A stretch of DNA of 64,000 bases from CAXXFQ01 sp963674475 (GCA_963674475.2 CAXXFQ010000008.1:620001-684000), one strand, 5' to 3'; shown: positions 8,572 through 17,857, counted from the first letter of the stretch. The notes: generated from the letters alone by a model not told the origin. Numbers and translations are program-made.

Positions 8572-9827
8572 AGATCCTTTTTGTCAATCAGTACTGCGGG
8601 CAACATGGCGGGGTCGAGCAAAATCTGGCCGATCTGGCCGACGGACTGCGCGAGCGCGGGCACCGTTGTTTTCTCGCCTATCAAAAGCAGGCCGGTCATG
8701 ACGCCCAGCAGTACGCCGAGCGGTTTGAGGTGGCCGTCCAATGTCTCAATACGCACGGCAAAGGGAAAACGGACGAAGGGCTCGAGAAGCTGGTCTCGCT
8801 GAAGCCGGATGTCGTTTTTGTCCATAAACTCGAATCGGTCGCCCCGATCGTGAATCGATTTTCGACGTGCCGATTGGTTCGCATGGTCCATGATCATGAC
8901 CTCTGTTGCCCGCGTCACCATAAGTATTTTGCGTGGAACCATCATGTCTGTCGACAGGCGGCCGGATGGCGATGCTGGTTCGACCTGGCCTTCATCGGAC
9001 GGAACCAAGAAGGCGTGCGTCGACTTCGGACCGGTTTTTTGCGAAACATTCGTCGGGAATTGAAATGCCACCATTGGTTCGATCGGTTGTTGGTGGCCGG
9101 AGAGTTTATGCGGGACGAGTTGATCCAAAACGGTCTATCTTCCAAGCGAATCGAGATGGTTCCGCCGGTGGTTCGTGTTCCGTCGGTCGAGCCGACACCG
9201 CCCTCTCGCGAACCGAAGATTTTGTTTGTCGGGCAGATGATTCGCGGCAAGGGAGTTCATCTCCTGGTTGAAAGTCTTCGAAGGTTGAAGGTTCCTTTTC
9301 GGGCGGAGTTGATCGGTGATGGGGTCTGGAGGGATTATATCGAACAGTTGTTGGTTCGCCACGAGCTGGACGATCGGGTCAAAGTGTTGGGGTGGAAGTC
9401 GCAGGAGGAACTGGTTCGGGCGTATCAGGATTCGCGGGTGGTCGTCGTGCCGTCGCTTTGGCCGGAGCCGTTCGGGATGGTTGGCCTTGAAGCGATGCAC
9501 CACGCGCGCCCGGTTGTCGCCTTCGATGTGGGCGGCATTCGGGAATGGCTTGACGACGGGCACACCGGTCGGCTGGTTCCGGCTGCTGATACGATGGCGT
9601 TTGCCCGGGCGTTGACTCCTTTTTTGACCGACTCGGACTATGCGGCCCAATTGGGCTGTGAAGGGTATCGCCAGGTTCGAAGCCGGTTCTCGTTCGACGC
9701 CTATCTGGACCGGATTGAAGCGATTTTAACGGGTGAGCCTCCCCGTGCCGAAGGGCAAGGGCCGGAGATTCCTGCTCGGGAACCGGCAATGGCGTTGACC
9801 GGAGGGCAAAAACGCGAATCGGAATGA
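8568..9827 (+). CDS. Glycosyltransferase family 4 (GT-B fold)
   Basis: 419 aa. GTG start at 8568 in a GTGA overlap with the previous stop; AAGGGAG lies about 8 bp upstream and the protein begins V/M-KILFVNQYCGQHGGVEQN, typical for GT4. A frame extends back to 8490 inside the previous gene and is rejected. The donor domain shows LFVGQMIRGKG, then PEPFGMVGLEAMHHARPVVA with the E-x7-E motif. A Cys/His-rich segment (about residues 110-140, CCPRHHKYF) is present, so a bound metal is possible but not shown. It is part of the repeat-unit assembly set. Confidence 0.92.
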   Translation: MKILFVNQYCGQHGGVEQNLADLADGLRERGHRCFLAYQKQAGHDAQQYAERFEVAVQCLNTHGKGKTDEGLEKLVSLKPDVVFVHKLESVAPIVNRFSTCRLVRMVHDHDLCCPRHHKYFAWNHHVCRQAAGWRCWFDLAFIGRNQEGVRRLRTGFLRNIRRELKCHHWFDRLLVAGEFMRDELIQNGLSSKRIEMVPPVVRVPSVEPTPPSREPKILFVGQMIRGKGVHLLVESLRRLKVPFRAELIGDGVWRDYIEQLLVRHELDDRVKVLGWKSQEELVRAYQDSRVVVVPSLWPEPFGMVGLEAMHHARPVVAFDVGGIREWLDDGHTGRLVPAADTMAFARALTPFLTDSDYAAQLGCEGYRQVRSRFSFDAYLDRIEAILTGEPPRAEGQGPEIPAREPAMALTGGQKRESE

Positions 9828-9847
9828 CCCTTTGAAACGCAAATTGA

Positions 9848-9918
9848 GGGGGCAGTTTTACTCCCTACAATCGAGGTAAGCCGCAAAGCTTACGGGGTCC
9901 GGGAATACCTCCTGACGG
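9848..9918 (+). ncRNA. Candidate structured leader RNA, possible divergent c-di-GMP-I (GEMM-I) riboswitch
   Basis: The 251-bp gap before the next glycosyltransferase contains GGGGGCAG (9848-9855), a short hairpin TTACTC/GAGGTAA (9858-9863 with 9873-9879), then CCGCAAAGC (9881-9889) and TTACGGGGTCC (9890-9900). The order GGGCA, hairpin, CGCAAAGC, ACGGGTCC is that of GEMM-I aptamers, which bind c-di-GMP and often precede exopolysaccharide genes. The GNRA loop and the usual GGCAAACC are missing, so the match is partial. GTAAGC/GCTTAC (9876-9893) offers an alternative pairing. It could be chance. Confidence 0.3.
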
Positions 9919-10078
9919 GGAAAACTATATTTTATCGTGCCCGTTTGAACCGACATTTTTAGAGGGGCTTTTTCGCTTTTTTTAAGGGTGAAAACTGCCC
10001 TCTCGACGCCGGTTCCTGAAAGGGCTTTCGAGTTCGGATTTTTCGGCTTAGGGACCAAAGAACGGAAATGCGAAATTC

Positions 10079-11293
10079 ATGAGAATTGGAATCACCACGT
10101 GTGGATGCGACAACGGTCGTTCGGGAATTGGACGCTATTTGATCCGATTGCTTGATGAATTTGCGCGCTTGGCCGAAGACGACACCTTTGAACTGATCGC
10201 CGATGAAGAGGGGCAACGGGTGTTCTTGCCGGAGGGGTCCCCGATCGAGGTTCACGAGCCTTCCTGTTTGCCCAGTCATCCGATCAAAAATATCCTCTGG
10301 CATCAGTTTGTCTTGCCGCGACTGACGCGTCGCCGGAAGTACGACGTTTTGTTTCTTCCCGCGGCCAACCGACGCTTGCCCTGGAGGGTGGCTTGCCCGA
10401 CGGTCGGCACGATCCACGATTTTTCGTGGTTGCATATGAAAAATAAATATGATCGGGCCCGGATGGTCTATCTGACGCGTGTCTTGCCTCGCCAGATGAG
10501 CCAACTCGACTGGGCGCTGACGGTCAGTGAGAGTTCGAAGCGGGATATTTTGGAAAACACCCGTTTACCCAAAGAGCGAGTCGTGGTCACGCCACTGGCG
10601 GCCGACACGTTCGCGTGTCAAGCAGACGAAGATCGCCAGTCGGTACTTGGCTCGGTTGCCACGCGGTGGGGAATCGATCAGCCGTATTGGTTTTATCTTT
10701 CGCGTCTGGAGCACCCGGGGAAAAACCATATTCGGCTGATTCGGGCGTTTGAAAAACTAAAACGCGAATATGACTTGCCGCATCGGTTGGTTTTTGCCGG
10801 AGGTGATTTTCTCGGCGCGCACGAGATACACCGGGCGATTGAGGAAAGCCCGTTTCGAGATCAAATCGTTCGAACCGGATTTGTGGACGACGCCGAAGTG
10901 AGGCAACTGTTCCTCGGGGCCGATTTGTTCGTTTTCCCGTCGTTGTATGAAGGATTTGGATTGCCGGTTTTGGAGGCGATGCAGTTGGGCGTTCCGGTTG
11001 CCTGTGGAAATCGGTCTTCTCTGCCGGAGGTTGGAGGTGACGCGCCGCTTTATTTTAATCCGAATAACGTTGATGAAATGGCCGCGGCGATCAGTACGTT
11101 GCTTTTCGATGAGGAGCTGCGGCAAAGACAAATCCAGCGTGGACTGCGACAGGCCAAGGAGTTTAGTTGGCAAAAAACGGCTCGGGCAACCTTGGGAGTA
11201 CTTCGAGCCGCCGGATGTGGATTCGATGATTTAAGAGAAGCGGAAGCAAAACGTGAACCGGAAATCGAGGAAGAACTGATCGTCTCGAAGTAG
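10079..11293 (+). CDS. Glycosyltransferase family 4 (mannosyltransferase-like)
   Basis: 404 aa GT-B enzyme. It begins MRIGITTCG with SGIGRYLIRLLDEF, a pattern seen in GT4 enzymes that use GDP- or UDP-sugars. HDFSWLHMKNKYDRARMVY and the donor-domain segments YLSRLEHPGKNH and PSLYEGFGLPVLEAMQLGVP place it firmly in the family. The E-x7-E motif reads EGFGLPVLE. It is the only gene of the cluster with a sizeable leader (251 bp), which carries the possible structured RNA, so it may have separate control. Acceptor and donor are unknown. Confidence 0.92.
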   Translation: MRIGITTCGCDNGRSGIGRYLIRLLDEFARLAEDDTFELIADEEGQRVFLPEGSPIEVHEPSCLPSHPIKNILWHQFVLPRLTRRRKYDVLFLPAANRRLPWRVACPTVGTIHDFSWLHMKNKYDRARMVYLTRVLPRQMSQLDWALTVSESSKRDILENTRLPKERVVVTPLAADTFACQADEDRQSVLGSVATRWGIDQPYWFYLSRLEHPGKNHIRLIRAFEKLKREYDLPHRLVFAGGDFLGAHEIHRAIEESPFRDQIVRTGFVDDAEVRQLFLGADLFVFPSLYEGFGLPVLEAMQLGVPVACGNRSSLPEVGGDAPLYFNPNNVDEMAAAISTLLFDEELRQRQIQRGLRQAKEFSWQKTARATLGVLRAAGCGFDDLREAEAKREPEIEEELIVSK

Positions 11294-11320
11294 CGGGAAT
11301 GTTTTTTTGTAGAAAAAAGT

Positions 11321-12235
11321 ATGACTCAAACCGTTGTTCAATCATCCCGTGGATCATGCGTTCGACGAGCGACCGAAATGGTCTTCTCGTTTTTGGCGAT
11401 GATCGTTTTGTTGCCGGTGGAAATGACCGTCAACGGACTGATCGCTTTGCGCCGAGGGGTGGGGCGCCCGGTCCTGCCGCAACCGTCGATGACCGTGCTG
11501 GGAGTGCGGGTTGATAACCTGACGATCGACGAGGCGGTTCGAGGAATCGTGGCGCGGATCGAACGCGGGGAGCGGGCCGAATCGATCTATTTTGTCAACG
11601 CCGATTGTTTGAACATTGCCTTCCGAGATAAACGGTATCGGGAGATCCTTGCCCGGGCCGACTACGTCTTGGCCGATGGGAGCGGAGTCCGGCTGGCGGG
11701 AAAGTTGGTCGGAGTCCAGGTGCGAGAGAATGTCAACGGAACCGACCTGTTTCCCCGATTGTGCGAAGGGGTGTCCGGAATGCCGGGAGGGATTTATCTT
11801 TATGGCGCGGCGCCGGGAGTAGCGGAAGGGACCGCCGATTGGATTCGAAAGCATTATTCCCAAACGCGGATCGCCGGAGTCGAACAGGGCTTTCTTTCCG
11901 AGGAGGAAGCCAATGAGATGCCTCGGCGGATTCGTGAAAGCGGGGCCGACGTGTTGTTGGTCGCTTTCGGTGCGCCGCGGCAGGAAGAATGGATCGATCG
12001 GCACGTGGCCGAAACGGGCGTGGCCACGGCGATGGGGGTGGGCGGTCTGTTCGATTTTTATAGCGGTCGAATCCCGAGGGCTCCTGATTGGATGCGGCGT
12101 GCCGGTTTGGAATGGGCGTTCCGATTGATGCAAGAACCCAGACGGATGGCCCGGCGATACCTGTTGGGAAACCCGCTTTTTTTATGGCGGATCTTTTGGT
12201 ATGGAAGTCATCGACCTGGAGGAATCGTGAAATAA
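11321..12235 (+). CDS. WecG/TagA/CpsF family glycosyltransferase (GT26)
   Basis: 304 aa. Residues about 55-270 form the GT26 domain: LGVRVDNLTIDEAV, the FVNADCLNIAF segment, RADYVLADGSGV with the catalytic-base Asp, and VAFGAPRQEEWI, with GVGGLFDFYSG near the end. The C-terminal basic helix (EWAFRLMQEPRRMARRYL) is the part that attaches these enzymes to the membrane. Members transfer ManNAc, ManNAcA or glucose to lipid-linked acceptors early in polysaccharide assembly. The first 50 residues include a hydrophobic stretch (MVFSFLAMIVLLPVEM) longer than in typical members, perhaps a second membrane anchor. The start at 11321 has only a weak purine tract. Confidence 0.93.
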   Translation: MTQTVVQSSRGSCVRRATEMVFSFLAMIVLLPVEMTVNGLIALRRGVGRPVLPQPSMTVLGVRVDNLTIDEAVRGIVARIERGERAESIYFVNADCLNIAFRDKRYREILARADYVLADGSGVRLAGKLVGVQVRENVNGTDLFPRLCEGVSGMPGGIYLYGAAPGVAEGTADWIRKHYSQTRIAGVEQGFLSEEEANEMPRRIRESGADVLLVAFGAPRQEEWIDRHVAETGVATAMGVGGLFDFYSGRIPRAPDWMRRAGLEWAFRLMQEPRRMARRYLLGNPLFLWRIFWYGSHRPGGIVK

Positions 12236-12290
12236 ATCAGGCAGGGAGCGGGCGAACCGTCCGTTTGGAAAAACCTTTTTGGCAGAACCG

Positions 12291-12965
12291 ATGTTGACGC
12301 GTCTTTTTTCTCCTTGGCGAACCTTTTGGGTGGCGGTGGCGATCTTGTTGGGATCGGTGCTGGTGCCGTGGGCGCTCGGCCGACGGATGGGAGACCTGTA
12401 TGAAGACGGGCAACTGATGACCTATGTGTCACCCGCGTTGCTTTTGGTCGGGAGCGTTTTTTCCTGGAGAATTTTTTGGCTGAGAAAGCGGACTCGCGAA
12501 GAAGCACGCAGCTTGTGGGAGTCGCCGGTGTTGTTTTGGCTTTGGGTCTCGTTGGGTTTTTTGGTCTTGGCGATCGATGAGTTGACTTCGCTGCACACGA
12601 AGGTGGCCCGTGCGATTATTGTTTCGGTGACCGAGTCGGGCGTGCCGGTTTCCGACGTGTTTTATGAGATGTTGCCCGTCAGTTACGCGATGATCGGGCT
12701 TTTGGTCTTGGTCTTTTATGGACAGGAATTGGTCGCCTTTCCGAAGGGCCGATTGTGGCTGTTTGCGGGAATTGCCGGTTTCCTCGTGGCGTTGTTGCTG
12801 AATCTTATCAACGGTAAGACCGTTCCGTTGCCGCCGGGCCGGGTTTTTTCCGACATGGCTAAATTGTTCGGCGAAGTTTGCATGATCGTGATGATGGGAG
12901 TCATTATAAAACAAGTCCAGTGCCGTCTTCCCGAGATCGTTTCGGCCGAGCCGGTTTCAGAATGA
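12291..12965 (+). CDS. Multi-pass membrane protein of unknown function
   Basis: 224 aa and largely hydrophobic, with about six predicted membrane segments (approximate residues 8-25, 40-58, 78-96, 122-142, 152-170, 190-207). I recognise no family. An acidic-polar segment, IDELTSLHTKVARAI, lies between helices and could face the active side of an enzyme or sensor. The ATG at 12291 is preferred; the frame also opens with TTG at 12279. It sits between GT26 and the phosphodiesterase gene in the same direction, so it likely belongs to polysaccharide assembly or export. It might be a sugar-modifying membrane enzyme, but nothing here proves that. Confidence 0.75.
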   Translation: MLTRLFSPWRTFWVAVAILLGSVLVPWALGRRMGDLYEDGQLMTYVSPALLLVGSVFSWRIFWLRKRTREEARSLWESPVLFWLWVSLGFLVLAIDELTSLHTKVARAIIVSVTESGVPVSDVFYEMLPVSYAMIGLLVLVFYGQELVAFPKGRLWLFAGIAGFLVALLLNLINGKTVPLPPGRVFSDMAKLFGEVCMIVMMGVIIKQVQCRLPEIVSAEPVSE

Positions 12966-13037
12966 TTCGTTCGTTTTTTGTATCCATGGTTATCGATAAT
13001 CCGTTTCAAAATCAGAAAGCGTAACAAGGAGAGTACG

Positions 13038-14255
13038 ATGTCGTCGAAGCGCCTTGCCCTCTTTACGTTTATCGATGCCTTGGGATACGAGATCCTACGG
13101 GCCTATCCCTTTTTGGACGACGTTTTGGTGACTAAGCGGCCGCTGGGGACGATTTTTGGATACAGTTCGACTTGCGACCCGACGATCATCACGGGGAAAT
13201 TGCCACGGGATACGGACCATTTTTCGTTCTTCGCTTACAATCCGGCGAAGTCGCCGTTTAAGTGGATGCGACCGCTGGAGCTTTTGCCCAAGTCGATCAC
13301 CGATCGCGGACGGGTCCGGCACCAGATCAGTCGCGTCATCAAACGGCTTTACGGTTATACCGGCTATTTTCAGCTTTACAATGTCCCGTTTTCACTCTTG
13401 CCGCAGTTTGAATATACCGAGAAGCGCGACCTCTACCAACCGGGCGGAATCAATTCGGGCGTGCCGACCATTTTCGATCGGTTGCGCGATGAGCGGATTC
13501 CGTTTTATCTGTCCGATTGGCGTGCGCCGGAGGTGAAAAACCTTGCTTCGCTCAAACAGGCGATCCAGGGCGGGGAGATCGAATTCGCCTACCTGTACAT
13601 GGCCGAGATGGACGCCATTTTGCATCGCGAGGGATCGCACGGCCCGCATACCGAGAAGAAATTGGCCTGGTACGACCGGCAGATGCGAGCCATTCTCGAC
13701 GAGGCCGATCGCCGGTACGACGAGGTGAATTTGTACCTGTTTTCTGATCACGGGATGACCAATTGTAGCGTGGTTCACGATTTTAAAAGCAAGATCGACG
13801 CGTTGAATTTGGAGTTCGGCAAGGACTACGCCGTGATGTACGACTCGACCATGGCCCGGTTCTGGTTCCTCGACGCGGTGGCCGAAGCGCGGATTCGCGA
13901 GGTGCTCGATCAGGATCCGTACGGCCGCGTGGTCGATTACGACGAATTGCGTGATTGGGGATGCAATTTCAAGACGAACCGTTACGGCGACCTGTTTTAT
14001 CTGATGGACCCGGGCGTCTTGTTGTGCCCGAGTTTCATGGGAATCGCCCCGATGGCCGGAATGCACGGTTACGATCCGGACGACCGGGATTCGATCGCCT
14101 CGTTTTCGTCGAACCTTCGTTTTGAGGGGGAGGAAGCAAGACGCCTTCCGCAACGACTGGAAGACCTTTATTTGCTGATGGAAAATGAAATCGGCGGTCC
14201 CAAGCGGCCCGAAACGCCACAAGAAGAACCAGAGAAAGAACCCGTTTCCTTATGA
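13038..14255 (+). CDS. Alkaline phosphatase superfamily phosphodiesterase (nucleotide pyrophosphatase-like)
   Basis: 405 aa. The metal-site pattern of type I phosphodiesterases is visible: Asp in FIDALGYE (near residue 12), the nucleophile region STCDPTIITGKLPRDTDHF, then YMAEMDAILHREGSHGP supplying Asp and His, SDHGM, and a final His in MHGYDPDD. It therefore probably cleaves or transfers a phosphodiester in a two-zinc site. AAGGAGAG 7 bp before 13038 fixes the start. No signal peptide is seen, so it is cytoplasmic. Its stop overlaps the next ATG (ATGA). In this setting it might act on a nucleotide sugar, a lipid-linked sugar phosphate or a phosphorylated glycan (inference). Confidence 0.82.
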   Translation: MSSKRLALFTFIDALGYEILRAYPFLDDVLVTKRPLGTIFGYSSTCDPTIITGKLPRDTDHFSFFAYNPAKSPFKWMRPLELLPKSITDRGRVRHQISRVIKRLYGYTGYFQLYNVPFSLLPQFEYTEKRDLYQPGGINSGVPTIFDRLRDERIPFYLSDWRAPEVKNLASLKQAIQGGEIEFAYLYMAEMDAILHREGSHGPHTEKKLAWYDRQMRAILDEADRRYDEVNLYLFSDHGMTNCSVVHDFKSKIDALNLEFGKDYAVMYDSTMARFWFLDAVAEARIREVLDQDPYGRVVDYDELRDWGCNFKTNRYGDLFYLMDPGVLLCPSFMGIAPMAGMHGYDPDDRDSIASFSSNLRFEGEEARRLPQRLEDLYLLMENEIGGPKRPETPQEEPEKEPVSL

Positions 14256-15157
14256 ACGACGCCCCGAGGCCGGACATGCCGGTCGACATCGTGATGCGTT
14301 CGTATAACGATATGCCACTGGTCGTCGAAACGCTCGACGGAATCGGTCGGCAAGCGGGACCGTTTGCGCGTTTGAGCGTTTTTGATAATGCTTCAAGCGA
14401 TGGGACGGAGGAAACGGTTCGAGCGGTCGGCGCGCGGGTATTCGAGGTACCGCAGGGAGAGTATGTTCCGGGAAAGGTATTGAACCGCGCGATGCGGGAG
14501 ACGGACAGTCCGATCGTGGTTTTTGTAAATTCCGATTGCACCCCGGTCGATGACGATTGGCTTCGGCCCCTGTTGGCCGGGTTTGAAGACGACTCGGTCG
14601 CCGCCGTGTTCGGGCGACAGATGGCCCGAGAGGATTGTCGGCCGCTTTTCGTCAAGGATACCGAAGCAACGTATGGAGATGGCGCTTTGCAGGCAAATTG
14701 GCGACACTGTTTTTCGATGGCCTCGTCGGCCGTTCGACGTTCGGTTTGGGAGAAAATCCCCTTTGATGAGGACCTTGGCTATTCGGAAGATATCGACTGG
14801 ACCTGGCGGGTCCGTCAGGCCGGGTACGCGATCCGTTACGTTCCCGAGTCGAAGGTCTTTCACTCGCACAACTATTCGCTCAAACAATACTATCGACGTC
14901 AGTACGGCGAAGGTCGCGCCGAGGCCGAGATTTTTTCGTGGACCGCGTGGCAGACCTCGTGCGTGCGGTATTCCCTTTTGCCGTTGGGACGACTCGTTTT
15001 GAGCGATTGGCGTTACTGCTTGCGTCACGGTCATCTCGCGACGATCGTCTATGCGCCGATCTTGCGAACCGCCGGAATGCTGGGCCGTCGACGGGGATTT
15101 CGGCTTGGGTTGCGGGAAAAGAATGCCGCCGAGAGCCGGAAGGAGGCCGTCCGATGA
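14252..15157 (+). CDS. Glycosyltransferase family 2 (GT-A fold, rhamnosyltransferase-like)
   Basis: 301 aa. GT-A core with VDIVMRSYNDMPLVVETL, FDNASSDGTEE and the metal-binding VNSDCTPVDDDW. Further on are RSVWEKIPFDEDLGYSEDID and WTWRVRQAGYAI, the acceptor-side ED motif. The short hydrophobic C-terminal part is typical of rhamnosyltransferases of O-antigen loci. It overlaps the upstream stop by ATGA and its own stop overlaps the next start by ATGA, so three genes are translationally coupled. Donor and acceptor sugars are not predictable. Confidence 0.9.
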   Translation: MNDAPRPDMPVDIVMRSYNDMPLVVETLDGIGRQAGPFARLSVFDNASSDGTEETVRAVGARVFEVPQGEYVPGKVLNRAMRETDSPIVVFVNSDCTPVDDDWLRPLLAGFEDDSVAAVFGRQMAREDCRPLFVKDTEATYGDGALQANWRHCFSMASSAVRRSVWEKIPFDEDLGYSEDIDWTWRVRQAGYAIRYVPESKVFHSHNYSLKQYYRRQYGEGRAEAEIFSWTAWQTSCVRYSLLPLGRLVLSDWRYCLRHGHLATIVYAPILRTAGMLGRRRGFRLGLREKNAAESRKEAVR

Positions 15158-16752
15158 ACGGGATGATCCTCTGGATTGGACTGGTCATGCTCGGCGCGGA
15201 TCGGCCGCATGCCGACTTGGAACCGTTGCCGCCGGTTCATCAATTGGCGGTGGCCCAAAAACCGGCGTTGAAAGAACCGGGGTTGGAAGAACCGGCGAAT
15301 CAAAAAGCCGTGCTCGACGATCCGCTTTTGGAAGAACCGGTGGTCGAAGAGGTCGAGAAGGAAGATGAAAAGCTGTTTTCCACTGACCGGTTGATGTTGC
15401 ATCGGATTCCGCCGGTGGCCCAAAAAGAGGTCGACCGGATGGGCGCGTCGACGTTGGATCTGAATCAGGTGCGGTGTCGGACGTTTGCCGGTAGTCCCGA
15501 TGTGGCAGCCGCCAAAGCGCGTCTGGAACGGGCGATTGCCGAGGTGGTGAAAACCCGGTCGCAGTTTTATCCGACCATCTCGACCGAGTACGATGTGACC
15601 TATTTTCCCGATTTCGGCGGCGGGACCGGCAGTCAATCAGAAGGTCCGACCCGATTTGAAGCGGACGCCTCGTGGGTCTTGTTTAACGGGTTCCGTCGGA
15701 AGTTTGAACTGTTGGCGTCGAATCTGGCCTGGCGATCGGCTTGCCACGGGGTGGACGAGTCGGCTCGCATTTTGGAAGAGGCGATGAACCAGGCCTATTA
15801 CTCGGCCCTGTTGGCCCAGTTGACCATGGAAATCGCCGAGCAGGACGTCTGGTTCAACGAGAGTCTGGCCGACTTTGTCTCGCGTCGCCGTTCGGCCGGA
15901 ATGGCGTCGAAGAGCGAATTTTTGAACTTCAAAATCAAAGCGGGCAACGCGCGACGGAAATATTTGACCGCGCGGCGCGAGTACGGAGTCCTGCTGGCCG
16001 CTCTGGGCGCGATTATGAATTTATGTGAACCGCTCGATCCGGAAAAAGTCCGATTGGCGCGACCCGATTCCGATTCGTTGCCGGAAACCGAAGCGGATTG
16101 GAAGAGCTCGTTTCAGTTTGCGCTGAAGCATCGGCCTGACATCACGCAGCGGGTTTTGGCCATTCGGCAAGGGTGTGCCCAGGCGGACGCCGCGCGGGGC
16201 GACTATTGGCCCGAGGTCTCGTTGGAGTCGGATTATTCGGTTGGCTCCAGTGAAGAGCCCAATTTGGTTTCGATTGCTGATGAGGCCGCGTCGGTTGGCG
16301 TGGTCATTCGATGGAACGTGTTTGAAGGGTTTAGGCGTCCGGCCGAGGTTGCCTCGCAGGTGGCTCGGGCGCGGGAGCTTAAAGAAGATTATCGCCGGAC
16401 CGTACTCGATCTGATCGGACAACTCAAGGAGATTCAGCAGCGCGTCGAATGGAATAAAAAACTGGTTGCCAACCAGGAGGACACGCACAAGTTTGCCAAT
16501 GAAGATCGGAATTTGGTTCTTCGACTTTACGAAGCCGACTTGGTCAGTATTACCCGGTTGAACGAAGTTCAAAAGGATTTTACCCAGTCGGCCGAACGCT
16601 TGGCCAACGCCGAGGTCCGTTTGGCTTTGGCCCATGTCGATTTCCAAACGGCAATGGGGCTGCTATGTCCCGAGGCCCGGGCGGCCGTGTTGCGAGTTGC
16701 CTCTCGGATCAAGGCCAATCAAGGGATCCTGACCGAATTGCCGAGAAACTGA
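15154..16752 (+). CDS. TolC-family outer-membrane channel protein
   Basis: 532 aa. It starts at 15154 (ATGA overlap, GGAGG upstream) with a short hydrophobic leader MNGMILWIGLVMLGADRPHA, then a Pro/Glu-rich segment to about residue 75. Two OEP repeats follow: the first begins TLDLNQVRCRTFAGSPDVAA, with long heptad helices and TISTEYDVTYFPDFGG, the second DITQRVLAIRQGCAQADAAR with EVSLESDYSVGSS. Trimeric TolC-type proteins form a tunnel across the outer membrane. No inner-membrane or adaptor protein sits beside it, so it may serve polysaccharide export in place of Wza (inference). A frame extends back to 14938 inside the previous gene and is rejected. Confidence 0.9.
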   Translation: MNGMILWIGLVMLGADRPHADLEPLPPVHQLAVAQKPALKEPGLEEPANQKAVLDDPLLEEPVVEEVEKEDEKLFSTDRLMLHRIPPVAQKEVDRMGASTLDLNQVRCRTFAGSPDVAAAKARLERAIAEVVKTRSQFYPTISTEYDVTYFPDFGGGTGSQSEGPTRFEADASWVLFNGFRRKFELLASNLAWRSACHGVDESARILEEAMNQAYYSALLAQLTMEIAEQDVWFNESLADFVSRRRSAGMASKSEFLNFKIKAGNARRKYLTARREYGVLLAALGAIMNLCEPLDPEKVRLARPDSDSLPETEADWKSSFQFALKHRPDITQRVLAIRQGCAQADAARGDYWPEVSLESDYSVGSSEEPNLVSIADEAASVGVVIRWNVFEGFRRPAEVASQVARARELKEDYRRTVLDLIGQLKEIQQRVEWNKKLVANQEDTHKFANEDRNLVLRLYEADLVSITRLNEVQKDFTQSAERLANAEVRLALAHVDFQTAMGLLCPEARAAVLRVASRIKANQGILTELPRN

Positions 16753-16786
16753 TGTTTTTGCGGAATTCGAGCAAAGGAGAAAGCGA

Positions 16787-17857
16787 ATGACGACCTATGC
16801 GATCAACGGTTCCGAGACGTTCAATCGGGAGCTGGACGAAACGCTGCAAAGTTTGGCTGCCGACGTGGCCGACGCGCTGGGCGAGACGTTGGTGGCGCTG
16901 ATCCTGGGCGGCGGTTACGGGCGTGGCGAGGGGGCCGTCTACCTCGATTTCGAAGGCCCCAAACCGTACAACGATCTGGATCTGTTCCTCGTGGTGAAAG
17001 ATTCCCGTCGGGTCGATCTCAAGGCGCTTCATCGGATCAGCCGGCGCTACGAGAGTTGGCTCGGTATCGACGTTGATTTCAGTCGGCCGGTTTCGGTCAA
17101 GCAGCTTCCGACCATGGCGTGCAGTCTGATGTGGCACGACTTGGCTTGTGGCCATCGGGTGCTTTACGGACCCGAAGATATTCTCGAGGCCAATCTGCCC
17201 GCTGCGATGATCGAGCCGCCCGCGCCGATCGAGTCGCTTCGACTTTTGCTCAATCGTGGGGCCGGACTGCTTTGGGCGATGCGCGTCGAACGGGAAATCG
17301 AGCCGGCGCCGGATTCCGAGTTCGTACGGCGTAACTACTTCAAGGTTGCCTTGGCGCTGGGGGACGCGGTGTTGATCGTCAAGCGGCGCCATCAAACGGC
17401 CTACACCGGTCGCGATCGGCGTTATGCCCAGTTGGAAGCCGAACAGCCGGAGGTGGCGCAGTTGGGGCTTGGGCGGCTTTATGAGGAGGCGCTTCGGTTC
17501 CGATTCAACCCGCATCAGTTCGACGAGGTCACGATCGACTTTTCGAAGTTGGTCGAAATGGCCATGTATTGGGAGCGGACGTTGCTTTGGGTCGAGCGAC
17601 AGAGAACCGGGCAGGCGTTTCTCGATGTGGAAGCCTATGCCCGATGGTCCGGAATCCGCGAAGCCGACAACCATCGCATGGCCGAATTGGGAAAGAATGT
17701 CCTGAGGAATCTTTCGGTGGCCCGTTTCTCCTGGCGTCATCCGCGAGAGTGGCTTTATCGTCAGTTGCCGGTGTTGCTTTGTCGAGCCAAACCGGAAAAC
17801 GCCGAGTGGGTTTACCAAAGCGGGAAGGTGTTGGAGGTCTGGAAACGTTTTAATTGA
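16787..17857 (+). CDS. Nucleotidyltransferase-fold protein
   Basis: 356 aa. The segment ILGGGYGRGEGAVYL followed by NDLDLFLVVKD (about residues 40-67) matches the GG/GS-x-x-R-GE...DLD core of the polymerase-beta-like nucleotidyltransferase superfamily, where the two Asp bind metal. The remainder is helical and unrecognised. AAAGGAGAAA upstream supports the ATG at 16787. It lies between the TolC-like gene and an APH-like kinase. A nucleotidyltransferase, a small-molecule kinase and a phosphodiesterase in one glycan locus suggest that phosphate or nucleotide groups are added to a sugar or lipid, but this is inference. Confidence 0.75.
   Translation: MTTYAINGSETFNRELDETLQSLAADVADALGETLVALILGGGYGRGEGAVYLDFEGPKPYNDLDLFLVVKDSRRVDLKALHRISRRYESWLGIDVDFSRPVSVKQLPTMACSLMWHDLACGHRVLYGPEDILEANLPAAMIEPPAPIESLRLLLNRGAGLLWAMRVEREIEPAPDSEFVRRNYFKVALALGDAVLIVKRRHQTAYTGRDRRYAQLEAEQPEVAQLGLGRLYEEALRFRFNPHQFDEVTIDFSKLVEMAMYWERTLLWVERQRTGQAFLDVEAYARWSGIREADNHRMAELGKNVLRNLSVARFSWRHPREWLYRQLPVLLCRAKPENAEWVYQSGKVLEVWKRFN

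Noticed and set aside
14938..15153. N-terminal extension of the TolC-like protein
   Set aside because: It lies within the GT2 gene; the ATG at 15154 has GGAGG upstream, an ATGA overlap and a signal peptide.
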